Source: an uncultured Clostridia bacterium
GTDB lineage: Bacteria; Bacillota; Clostridia; Christensenellales; Aristaeellaceae
Direction: 5' to 3'
Assembly (NCBI GenBank): GCA_946042585.1
Contig: CAMGDO010000065.1
Span: 1-6,022 of the forward strand
Length of the DNA stretch: 6,022 bases
In this document: positions 1 through 6,022 of the stretch, piece after piece
Layout: each line of letters starts with the position of its first letter
Position numbering within the stretch: position 1 is the first letter of the stretch
Position numbers and translations under genes: made by a program
The notes under the pieces: generated by a model
The model's database searches: none
What the model saw: only the letters and a program-made list of their open reading frames with translations
Told to the model about the DNA's origin: nothing

Positions 1-1026
1 ACGCTGGATGACACCTTTACTGAAGAAGAGCGCGAGGAAATCAAGCGCTTTGCCGGAACGATTGATGTGAGCAATCCGGATCATGTGATGCTGTATGGCG
101 CTGATGCGCAGAAAAAGGTATCCGCTTTTGCCGATACGATTCTCAATTCCGTCAAAAATGCGGATTCCGGCGAAGTCGGCGATATCCTGACCAAGCTGAT
201 TACGGAGCTCAAAGGCTTTGAAGGTGCCACGCAGAAGCCCAAGGGGCTGCGCGGACTGTTTTTCAGCGCCAAGCAGCAGCTGGAAGCGGTGAAGTCCCGC
301 TATGAGGCGGTGTCTGCGAATGTTGAAGGCATTGCGGCTTCCCTTGAGCAGCATCAGGTGCAGCTTCTCAAGGATGTGGCGATGTTCAACCGCCTGTATG
401 AAATGAACCTTGCCTATTTCCGCGAGCTGAGCATGTATATCATGGCGGGCGAAACGCGCCTGGCGGAGATTCGCGCTGGCGAGCTGGAAGCGCTGCGGGC
501 CAAGGCGAAGGAAACCGGCGATGCGATGGATGCCCAGGCGGCCAGCGATTTGTCCGATCAGTGCGACCGCTTTGAAAAGAAGCTGCACGATTTGAAGCTG
601 ACGCGCCAGGTGGCGCTGCAGATGGCGCCGCAGATTCGCATGCTGCAGAATAACAATGCACTGCTGGTCGAGCGCATTCAGTCAACGCTGGTAAACACCT
701 TGCCCCTGTGGAAGAATCAGATGGTGCTGGCGGTCGGGCTGCATCATTCGCAGCAGGCGATGCAGGCGCAGCGCGCTGTGACGGATGCGACCAATGAACT
801 GCTGCGCAAAAACGCTGAAACGCTCAAGATGGGTACGCTGGAAACGGCCAGGGAGGCTGAACGCGGAATTATCGATATGGAAACGCTGGTCAAGACCAAT
901 CAGGATCTGATCGACACCATTACCGAGGTTCAGCGGATTCAGACCGAAGGACGCCAGCAGCGCCGTGAAGCTGAAAAGCGTCTGCAGGAAATGGAAACTG
1001 AACTGAAGAAAAAGATGCTGGAATAA
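1..1026 (+). CDS. TelA-family toxic anion resistance protein, 5' partial
   Basis: The frame is open from base 1 to the TAA at 1024-1026, giving 341 residues without the N-terminus. The GTG at 67 is not the true start: it lacks a ribosome site, and the residues encoded before it (ending FAGTID) continue the family pattern. TelA proteins usually run close to 400 residues, so roughly 40-60 are missing. Family hallmarks are YGADAQKK, GEVGDILTKL, the Leu/Gln-rich segment LEQHQVQLLKD, YFRELSMYIMAGE and the conserved LPLWKNQMVLAVGL near window residue 240. The rest is charged alpha-helix with a likely coiled coil at the C-terminus (about residues 310-341). No signal peptide or membrane segment is visible, so it is probably cytoplasmic. 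The family is linked to tellurite and other toxic-anion or cell-envelope resistance, but its mechanism is not settled. It lies 18 nt before the LemA-like gene, probably in the same operon. The family call is firm; the physiological role is not. Confidence 0.93.
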   Translation, partial: TLDDTFTEEEREEIKRFAGTIDVSNPDHVMLYGADAQKKVSAFADTILNSVKNADSGEVGDILTKLITELKGFEGATQKPKGLRGLFFSAKQQLEAVKSRYEAVSANVEGIAASLEQHQVQLLKDVAMFNRLYEMNLAYFRELSMYIMAGETRLAEIRAGELEALRAKAKETGDAMDAQAASDLSDQCDRFEKKLHDLKLTRQVALQMAPQIRMLQNNNALLVERIQSTLVNTLPLWKNQMVLAVGLHHSQQAMQAQRAVTDATNELLRKNAETLKMGTLETAREAERGIIDMETLVKTNQDLIDTITEVQRIQTEGRQQRREAEKRLQEMETELKKKMLE

Positions 1027-1044
1027 CGCGGAAGGAGAAGCCGC

Positions 1045-1587
1045 ATGCAGGAGAAAAAGGGATTGCATCCTGCCATTGCCTGCGCCATCATGGTAGTGAT
1101 GCTGTGCTGTGCGCTGCTGATGGGCGCCAATAAAGGCTGGACAAAAGAAAAAACGCCTGTGGATACCGCGCGCAGTGAGCTGATGGAAACCGTACAGGCG
1201 CGGATAGAGACAGCGTATAATCTGCTGACGGTTGCCGGACGCTACATGTCAAGGGATGACGCGCTGTATGCTGCCATGCAGCAGGATCTTACCTCCATGG
1301 AAAAGGGGAAAGAGAACCTGCGCATGATCTCCATGGAACAGTTTTCGTCTGACGCCAAAGCCCTGCTGAGCGCGCTGTCGGCGCGCCCGGAGGTGCAAAG
1401 CGACAGCCGGGATTTCATGTATGTATCCCAGATGCTTCCGCAGGCCGTGGAACAGTGCCTGTATGGTACCGCTGCGCAGAACTATAACGCGGCAGCGCAG
1501 CATTACAATGATCGCATGAACAGCTTCAGCGGTCTGCTGGCACGCCTGACTGGCGTGAAACAGGCAGCGCTGTTTACCGAGGAGTAA
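1045..1587 (+). CDS. LemA-like single-pass membrane protein
   Basis: This 180-residue protein starts at an ATG with AAGGAG (1032-1037) 7 nt upstream. Residues about 9-27 are a hydrophobic helix preceded by Lys/His, typical of a LemA N-terminal anchor. The rest is predicted helical. The segment VQARIETAYNLLTVAGRYM (50-68) matches the LemA pattern of an R-x-(E/D) followed by xNLLxxVxGYx. The C-terminal AQNYNAAAQHYNDRMNSF followed by LTGVKQAALF (to about 177) matches the family's paired-Tyr YNxxxxxYN...F...F ending. LemA proteins are typically about 180-200 residues, so this is full length but divergent. Their role is unknown; they form helical bundles on the membrane and are often encoded beside TPM/YgcG proteins, as here with a 15-nt gap. 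Cys13, Cys21 and Cys22 fall in the membrane helix, but there is no G/A/S before a Cys, so it is not a lipoprotein. The family assignment comes from pattern memory and gene context. Confidence 0.75.
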   Translation: MQEKKGLHPAIACAIMVVMLCCALLMGANKGWTKEKTPVDTARSELMETVQARIETAYNLLTVAGRYMSRDDALYAAMQQDLTSMEKGKENLRMISMEQFSSDAKALLSALSARPEVQSDSRDFMYVSQMLPQAVEQCLYGTAAQNYNAAAQHYNDRMNSFSGLLARLTGVKQAALFTEE

Positions 1588-1602
1588 AGGAAGGAAGCCA
1601 AC

Positions 1603-2448
1603 ATGAAAAAACGCGCAGTTGCATACATACTCGCGCTTGTATTTGCGCTGGCGGCCGTTCCTGCGCTTGCCTTGTCATCCATCAATTCGCAGCGCGTTGT
1701 ATACGACGATGCTTCTGTCTTGTCAGATTCGCTTGAGGCGGATATCAAAGCGCTGAATGAAAAAGCGGAAGACATGGATGTAAGGTTCGCTGTGGTCACA
1801 CGCCATTTTCTGGGCGGCGCGGATGCGCAGGCTTACTGCGACAGGCTTCACAGCGAATACCCGGACAACGGTGATCTGGTGCTGCTGTTGCTGGTCATTG
1901 GCGAAGAACGCTATGCCGTGACGGCGGGTGAGCGGGTGCTTAAGGCGGTTTCGCTTGAGCAGGTCAATACGCTGTTGTCCGGAAAGCTGCGGAGCGCTTA
2001 TCTGGAAGAACGGGATTACGACGGCGCTGTCGGGCAGTTTTTCCTGGCTATGGCGGAGCAGGTCGCGCGCGCTAAGAATGTGTCCCTGCGCACCAGCGGC
2101 CTGTTTGGAACGGAAAAGCAGGCTGCAGCGGATGAGGAGAAAAACACAATCTTTGACAACTGGAGCGGACAATGGTGGAGCGGATTCTTTGCCGAAAATG
2201 TGGATGAGTCCTCTTATAGCGAAAACAGTACGACGGAATATGAGTATTACTACGAAGAGGACGATGAAGGCTTCAGCGTAGGCAAAATGATCTTTATCGT
2301 GATCGTGCTGATGTGGATTGTGCGCAGAAGGGCGAAAAATGGCAAATCCGGCCTGGGTCTGATGGGCTGGATGGTCGCCAAGCGCGGCATCGATGAAGCG
2401 ATGAAGGCCAGAAACACCAATCGACGCTACACCCGTCCGCGCCGCTGA
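1603..2448 (+). CDS. TPM-domain (YgcG-like) secreted, membrane-anchored protein
   Basis: This 281-residue protein starts at an ATG preceded by an AGGAAGGAAG ribosome site (about 1588-1597). A signal peptide is clear: MKKR, a hydrophobic core, and PALA with likely cleavage after Ala23. The TPM domain covers about residues 30-157. It has the typical opening VVYDDASVLSDSLEADIKALNEKAE, the D(R/V)FAVVTRHFLGG strand, NGDLVLLLLVIGEERYAVTAGE and the DYDGAVGQFF helix. TPM domains occur in plant Psb32/TLP18.3, where phosphatase activity was reported, and in bacterial YgcG proteins of unclear function. A Trp-rich stretch (187-196) and a Tyr/Asp/Glu-rich stretch (212-223) follow. Then comes a membrane helix at about 227-240, flanked by RRR, and a basic 40-residue tail. 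The predicted topology is TPM domain outside and tail in the cytoplasm. It is the last gene of the TelA-LemA-TPM set. The basic tail lacks the Gly/Ser-rich end often seen in YgcG proteins. Confidence 0.85.
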   Translation: MKKRAVAYILALVFALAAVPALALSSINSQRVVYDDASVLSDSLEADIKALNEKAEDMDVRFAVVTRHFLGGADAQAYCDRLHSEYPDNGDLVLLLLVIGEERYAVTAGERVLKAVSLEQVNTLLSGKLRSAYLEERDYDGAVGQFFLAMAEQVARAKNVSLRTSGLFGTEKQAAADEEKNTIFDNWSGQWWSGFFAENVDESSYSENSTTEYEYYYEEDDEGFSVGKMIFIVIVLMWIVRRRAKNGKSGLGLMGWMVAKRGIDEAMKARNTNRRYTRPRR

Positions 2449-2525
2449 TTGATCTGCGCTGCGCGCATTAAACATAACGGACGCATAAACGTACATACTG
2501 TATACGCAGGAAAAAGGAGAGAGCT
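2449..2525 (+). promoter_or_regulatory. 77-nt spacer before the metallohydrolase gene, possible promoter
   Basis: This is the longest gap between genes in the window. It holds a weak 5-bp hairpin (TGCGC 2455-2459 with GCGCA 2463-2467) that lacks a T-tract, so it is not a proper terminator. It also holds AT-richer sequence with TTAAAC (2468-2473) and CATACT (2494-2499). As a -35/-10 pair these are 20 nt apart, which is too far for a standard sigma-A promoter. A small odd-length palindrome, ATACTGTAT (2495-2503), sits 22 nt before the start codon. The ribosome site GGAG (2516-2519) lies 6 nt before the ATG. The gap could hold a weak promoter, or the downstream gene could be read through from the upstream operon. 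Sequence alone does not decide this. Confidence 0.25.
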
Positions 2526-3425
2526 ATGGCTCGCCAAGTGACGGTAACGTATTTTCATCATTCAGGTTTTTCTGTGCAAGTGGCTAACACACTGATGGTA
2601 TTTGACTACTGGCGCGGGGAAGACGGAAGCTTTCCGCAGGAAATGTATCTGCAGGAAAAGGATCTGGCGGGCTATGAAGATGTGCTGTTCTTTGTATCGC
2701 ATGATCATCCGGATCATTTTGATACAGTCATCTTTGATTTCAAGCATCTGAATAACGTGCACTATATTCTGGACAGCGGGATCAAAACAGATGAGCATGT
2801 GGATCGGATGCAGCTGGGCGATAAGCGCACATATGGCGATGTGACGGTAACGGCATATGATTCAACGGATAAGGGCATTTCGTTCTATGTGGAAATCGGA
2901 GGCGTCCGCATTTTCCACGCAGGCGATCTGAACCTGTGGCACTGGCGGGAGGAGAACTCGCTGCGAAATATTACACTGGCAGAAGAACGCTATTATGCCG
3001 CCGTGGAACCGCTGATAGGTCTGCCCATGGATGTATGCATGTTCCCGCTTGATCCGCGAATGGGCGGCATGTTTGAAGCAGGTGCGAATCACTTTATCAT
3101 GACCTGCAAACCGCATGTGTTCATTCCCATGCACTGTCAGGGACGCAGCGAAATTGCGGCGGAGTTTGCAGGAAAATGCAGAACAAAGTTTACCGAGGGA
3201 CTGGCGCTGACAAAGCCGCGCGAGCGCGCGGAAATCACATTTGAGCGCAAAGCGCTGAACATTCATGTGTATGCCGACGCAGCACATGAAAACCTGCGCA
3301 AACGCCGTCAGCGCACGGAAGCGGACGATTTGATGCACGCGCTGCATGCGCTGGATGATAATGATCCGTTCATGGAGTCTGATTTGCCGGTGGACAGCAT
3401 GACCGAGACTCCCACAACCGACTAA
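2526..3425 (+). CDS. MBL-fold metallohydrolase (Lactamase_B_3 / UlaG-like)
   Basis: This 299-residue protein starts at an ATG with AAAAAGGAGAG upstream. The opening VTYFHHSGFSVQV followed by VFDYW (about residues 6-29) is the start of the Lactamase_B_3-type metallo-beta-lactamase fold. Metal-binding motifs are in order: SHDHPDHFD gives His59, His61, Asp63 and His64; IFHAGDLNLW gives His131 and Asp134; FIPMHCQ gives His203. All ligands for a two-metal site are present, so an active hydrolase is expected. It has no signal peptide and is probably cytoplasmic. The fold ends near residue 248; the remaining 50 residues are a basic patch (about 256-263) followed by an acidic, low-complexity tail. 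The substrate cannot be read from sequence; relatives act on sugar lactones, phosphoesters, nucleic acids and other substrates. It is followed at once by an intrinsic terminator and closes its transcription unit. The fold is certain; the reaction is not. Confidence 0.88.
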   Translation: MARQVTVTYFHHSGFSVQVANTLMVFDYWRGEDGSFPQEMYLQEKDLAGYEDVLFFVSHDHPDHFDTVIFDFKHLNNVHYILDSGIKTDEHVDRMQLGDKRTYGDVTVTAYDSTDKGISFYVEIGGVRIFHAGDLNLWHWREENSLRNITLAEERYYAAVEPLIGLPMDVCMFPLDPRMGGMFEAGANHFIMTCKPHVFIPMHCQGRSEIAAEFAGKCRTKFTEGLALTKPRERAEITFERKALNIHVYADAAHENLRKRRQRTEADDLMHALHALDDNDPFMESDLPVDSMTETPTTD

Positions 3426-3430
3426 GCTTC

Positions 3431-3453
3431 AAGCGGCATCGTGCCGCTTTTTT
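3431..3453 (+). terminator. Intrinsic (rho-independent) terminator
   Basis: A perfect 8-bp stem, AAGCGGCA (3431-3438) with TGCCGCTT (3442-3449), closes on a 3-nt TCG loop. It runs directly into a T-tract (3448-3453). It begins 5 nt after the stop codon of the metallohydrolase gene. This is the only canonical terminator seen in the window and separates the metallohydrolase from the rRNA methyltransferase gene. Confidence 0.9.
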
Positions 3454-3472
3454 GACAGCCTGGGACAGAAAT

Positions 3473-3477
3473 GGAGA
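3473..3477 (+). promoter_or_regulatory. Ribosome binding site selecting a TTG start
   Basis: GGAGA at 3473-3477 lies 7 nt before TTG 3485, a standard spacing. The more upstream in-frame TTG at 3452 sits inside the terminator T-tract and has no ribosome site. ATG 3503 also lacks one at the right distance. This makes TTG 3485 the best start for the methyltransferase. Confidence 0.7.
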
Positions 3478-3484
3478 AATCAGA

Positions 3485-4840
3485 TTGAGTCTGACCAAAA
3501 ATATGCGCCTTGAAATGACGGTGGAATCGTTTGGCGCGCAGGGCGAGGGTGTTTGCCATCATGAGGGGATGGCCGTGTTTGTCAACAGGGCGCTGCCTGG
3601 GGAGAGAATTCTTGCGCAGATCACGAAGGTTGAAAAACGACACGCCTTTGCACATCTGGTGCAGGTACTCACGTCTTCACCTGACCGCGTTCTGCCCGCC
3701 TGTCCTTATGAAAAGCGCTGCGGCGGCTGTGTCTGCCAGCATATGAGCTATGAGGCGCAGCTGCGCTTTAAGCGCGGGCAGGTCGAAAACTGTATGCGGC
3801 ATATTGGCGGCATGAGTGTTCCTGTGCGCGAAGTGCTGGGCATGCAGAACCCATGGAAATACCGCAACAAAATTGCCATGCCGGTGGCGGGCGAGGCGGG
3901 GCAGGTGCAGATGGGCTACTATGCACAGCGCAGCCATTGTGTGATTGATGTGCGTTCGTGCATGCTGGCGCGCAAGCCTGCGGATACGGTTTGCGCTGTT
4001 GTTCGCCGCTGGATGAATGAAAACGGCATTGCGCCTTATCAGGAAGCAACCCATCGGGGCCTTGTGCGGCATGTGATGATGCGCATCAGCCGTTCGGGCA
4101 GCGTGATGGTGGTGCTGGTCATTAACGGCCATAAGCTGCCGCATGCCGATAAACTGATTTCCCAGCTGCAAAAGGAAGTGCCAGGGCTCATATCTGTTTG
4201 CATTTCGCCCAACTGCCAGCGAGGAAATGTCATTATAGGCAGCACTTATCAGGTGCTTTGGGGCGAAGAGCGGCTGTGTGATACGCTGTGCGGCAATGCT
4301 TTTCTATTGTCGCCGCTGTCGTTCTTTCAGGTTAATCCTGAGCAGACGGAAAAGCTTTATCAGACGGCGCTCGAATTTGCCGCCTTGCAGGGTTCTGAGC
4401 ACGTGGCAGATGTGTATTGCGGAGCCGGCACGATATCGCTGATGCTGGCGCGGCGGGCAAAATGGGTGACGGGAATCGAAGTGGTACCGGATGCTATTCG
4501 TGACGCAAAGAACAATGCGCAGATGAATGGGGTTGAGAATGCGACGTTTCTCTGCGGAGCTGCCGAAAACGTGCTGCCGGAACTGGTTGAGCAGGGCATG
4601 CGCCCCGATGTGATCGTTCTGGATCCGCCAAGAAAAGGGGCGGACGAAGCCGTTCTTTCGGCGGTCGTACAGGCTGGGCCGCAGCGCGTGGTGTATGTCA
4701 GCTGCAATCCTGCCACACAGGCGCGGGATGCAAGGATTCTATGCGAAAGAGGCTATCATGCGGCTGTCTGTCAGCCGGTTGATATGTTTTCTCAGACAGC
4801 AGGCATAGAAAATGTGATGCTGTTTGTGAAGAATGAATAA
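3485..4840 (+). CDS. rlmD: 23S rRNA m5U methyltransferase, RlmD/RlmCD (RumA) family
   Basis: With the TTG start this is a 451-residue protein, a normal length for the family. It transfers a methyl group from SAM to C5 of specific uridines in 23S rRNA (U1939 in E. coli RlmD; U747 and U1939 for Bacillus RlmCD). An N-terminal TRAM RNA-binding domain spans about residues 3-60. The iron-sulfur cluster motif follows, with Cys73, Cys79 and Cys82 (CPYEKRCGGC) and Cys159 (RSCML). The SAM-binding region is VADVYCGAGTISLMLA (about 307-322), with GIEVVPDAIRDA as the acidic loop. FFQVNPEQ (280-287) and LDPPRKG (379-385) are both typical. Cys407 in VSCNPATQARD is the catalytic nucleophile, and Glu442 sits where the family's general base is found. 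The usual P-H-T-x-H-x-E motif near that Glu is altered to S-Q-T-A-G-I-E. A paralogue acting on another uridine (RlmC- or TrmA-like) is possible, but the cluster cysteines favour RlmD/RlmCD. Confidence 0.93.
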   Translation: MSLTKNMRLEMTVESFGAQGEGVCHHEGMAVFVNRALPGERILAQITKVEKRHAFAHLVQVLTSSPDRVLPACPYEKRCGGCVCQHMSYEAQLRFKRGQVENCMRHIGGMSVPVREVLGMQNPWKYRNKIAMPVAGEAGQVQMGYYAQRSHCVIDVRSCMLARKPADTVCAVVRRWMNENGIAPYQEATHRGLVRHVMMRISRSGSVMVVLVINGHKLPHADKLISQLQKEVPGLISVCISPNCQRGNVIIGSTYQVLWGEERLCDTLCGNAFLLSPLSFFQVNPEQTEKLYQTALEFAALQGSEHVADVYCGAGTISLMLARRAKWVTGIEVVPDAIRDAKNNAQMNGVENATFLCGAAENVLPELVEQGMRPDVIVLDPPRKGADEAVLSAVVQAGPQRVVYVSCNPATQARDARILCERGYHAAVCQPVDMFSQTAGIENVMLFVKNE

Positions 4841-4841
4841 C

Positions 4842-4847
4842 GGAGGG
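4842..4847 (+). promoter_or_regulatory. Ribosome binding site fixing the peptidase T start
   Basis: GGAGGG at 4842-4847 lies 6 nt before ATG 4854. A second in-frame ATG at 4833 overlaps the end of the methyltransferase gene. It would place this ribosome site inside the coding sequence and add seven residues that peptidase T proteins lack. The ATG at 4854 is therefore the start. Confidence 0.85.
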
Positions 4848-4853
4848 ATATAC

Positions 4854-5984
4854 ATGGAAGCGGTTCATGAACGGTTTTTGCGTTATGTGAAGATGGATAC
4901 AACGAGCAATGAGGCGAACAAACAAAGCCCCTCCTCTGAGGGACAGATGGTGCTTGCCCGCCTGTTGGCACAGGAATTGAAGGATATGGGCGTAACCAAT
5001 GCGCGCGCGGATGAGCATGGTTATGTATATGGCGAGATTCCGGCGAATTGTGAGGATCAGCCGTCGATCGGCCTGATCGCGCATATGGATACAATTGACG
5101 CTGTGCCGGGGCGCAGCTTTAATCCGCGCGTTGTTCAGTATGAGGGCGGAGACATCTGCCTGAATGCTGAAAAGGATATCAAGCTGAGCATGGACGTGTT
5201 TCCGGAGCTGGCGCAGAAGGTGGGAAAGCGCCTGATCGTCACGGATGGCACAACGGTGCTTGGCGCGGATGACAAGGCAGGCGTGGCGGAAATCATGACG
5301 GCATGCGAGCGGATTTTGCAGGAAGACAGCATCCGGCATGGCAAAATCTGCATTGGCTTTACGCCGGATGAGGAGATCGGCCGCGGTCCCAATCTGTTTG
5401 ATGTGCCGGGCTTTGGCGCAGACTTTGCCTATACGGTGGATGGCGGCGCGATTGATGAAATCGAATACGAGAATTTCAATGCCGCATCCTGCAAAGTGAC
5501 GGTTCATGGACGCAATATCCATCCCGGACGCGCCAAGAATAAAATGAAGAATGCGGCACGGATCGTTATGGAATTCAATGCCATGCTGCCGGAAGCCGAA
5601 AAACCTGAATATACCGAGGGCTACGAAGGCTTCTATCATCTGACGATGGTTCGCGGCGACGAAGAAAACGCCTTCGCCGTATATATTCTGCGTGATCACG
5701 ACCGCTTGAAGCTGGAAGAACGGAAGGCATTTATACGGCGCACGGCGGATTTCCTGAATGCGCGGTATGGAGAAGGCACGGTGGAGGTGGCCCTGCGCGA
5801 TGCCTATCGCAACATGCGCGAAGTGCTTGAGCATCGTATGGATATTGTGGAACGCGCAAAAAAAGCGTTGGCTGCCAATGGAGTGGAGCCCAGATGCGTG
5901 CCCATTCGCGGCGGTACGGATGGCGCCACGCTGAGCTTTATGGGGCTTCCCTGCCCGAATGTCGGCACAGGGGCTGCCAATGGT
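4854..5984 (+). CDS. pepT: Peptidase T (tripeptide aminopeptidase, M20B), 3' partial
   Basis: The genomic part encodes 377 residues of a family usually about 405-410 long. Peptidase T is a cytoplasmic zinc enzyme that removes the N-terminal residue from tripeptides. Nearly all active-site features are visible: the opening RFLRYVKMDTTSNE, His77 and Asp79 in AHMDT, bridging Asp139 in GADDKAG, Glu173/Glu174 in TPDEEIG, Asp196 in VDGG, His223 in NIHPGRAKNKM (dimerisation domain), and RGGTDGATLSFMGLPCPN. The last zinc ligand (His379 in the Salmonella/E. coli enzyme) should come just after the break. From base 5985 the frame runs into adapter sequence and stops at 6003-6005, adding six false residues (LSLIHI). 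The gene is not broken in the organism; the contig simply ends here. It lies 13 nt after the methyltransferase gene, likely cotranscribed with it and with no functional link implied. Confidence 0.95.
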
Positions 5985-6022
5985 CTGTCTCTTATACACA
6001 TCTGACGCTGCCGACGAAGGCT
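5985..6022. other. Illumina Nextera adapter contamination, not genomic
   Basis: From 5985 the sequence reads CTGTCTCTTATACACATCT, the Tn5 mosaic end used in Nextera libraries. The following 14 bases, GACGCTGCCGACGA (6004-6017), are the rest of the reverse-complemented Nextera read-1 adapter. The final five bases, AGGCT, are where the i5 index would begin and, from memory, fit the reverse complement of index S508. Translations across this stretch give the well-known artefact peptides LSLIHI on the + strand and MCIRDR or MYKRQ on the - strand. The sequence should be trimmed at 5984. Confidence 0.98.

Noticed and set aside
67..1026. GTG at 67 as the start of the TelA gene
   Set aside because: There is no ribosome site upstream, and the in-frame residues from base 1 continue the TelA family pattern, so the gene enters from outside the window.
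1045..1125. LemA-like protein as a lipoprotein because of its Cys residues
   Set aside because: The cysteines follow Ala, Leu or Cys within the hydrophobic helix (IACA, MLCC) without a proper lipobox, so a plain membrane anchor is the better reading.
2455..2472. Hairpin after the TPM gene as a terminator
   Set aside because: The stem is only 5 bp and no T-tract follows, so it does not meet the pattern of an intrinsic terminator.
1723..2496. Antisense open frame of 257 codons opposite the TPM gene
   Set aside because: The TPM frame has a signal peptide, domain and membrane helix. The antisense frame shows no recognisable domain and follows from the codon bias of the real gene.
3452..3484. 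TTG at 3452 as the methyltransferase start
   Set aside because: It lies in the T-tract of the terminator without a ribosome site. TTG 3485 has GGAGA at correct spacing and fits the family N-terminus.
4698..5999. Long antisense open frame (433 codons) across the peptidase T gene
   Set aside because: It lies wholly opposite the well-supported peptidase T and the end of the methyltransferase. Its start (MYKRQ) lies in the adapter, its composition is His/Arg/Ala-rich as expected of an antisense shadow, and it has no ribosome site.

Overview
The window shows five tightly packed genes, all on the + strand, with no RNA genes, mobile elements or CRISPR. Strong AAGGAG/GGAGG-type ribosome sites, moderate GC, a TTG start and the gene families present suggest a Bacillota genome, probably a Clostridia-like gut or environmental lineage. 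That placement is inferred from style and not from a marker gene. The right end carries Illumina Nextera adapter sequence, so the window ends at an untrimmed contig end, most likely from a metagenome or draft assembly.

Left part (1-2448): a probable three-gene operon with 15-18 nt gaps. It encodes a TelA-family (toxic anion resistance) protein whose 5' end lies outside the window, a short LemA-like single-pass membrane protein, and a secreted, C-terminally anchored TPM-domain (YgcG-like) protein. These families recur together in Bacillota, apparently as an envelope-associated module, but their biochemistry is poorly known. This is the least understood part of the window.

Middle (2449-3453): a 77-nt spacer, an MBL-fold metallohydrolase of the Lactamase_B_3/UlaG-like type with its metal ligands intact, and a perfect 8-bp intrinsic terminator.

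Right part (3454-6022): a two-gene unit. The first gene is an iron-sulfur 23S rRNA m5U methyltransferase (RlmD/RlmCD type) that most likely starts at a TTG. The second is peptidase T, 13 nt downstream. Peptidase T is cut off at base 5984, just before its last metal-binding histidine. From 5985 on the sequence is adapter, not genome. I found no convincing novel system. The leads are the TelA-LemA-TPM cluster, some unusual local features in the proteins, and the adapter artefact.
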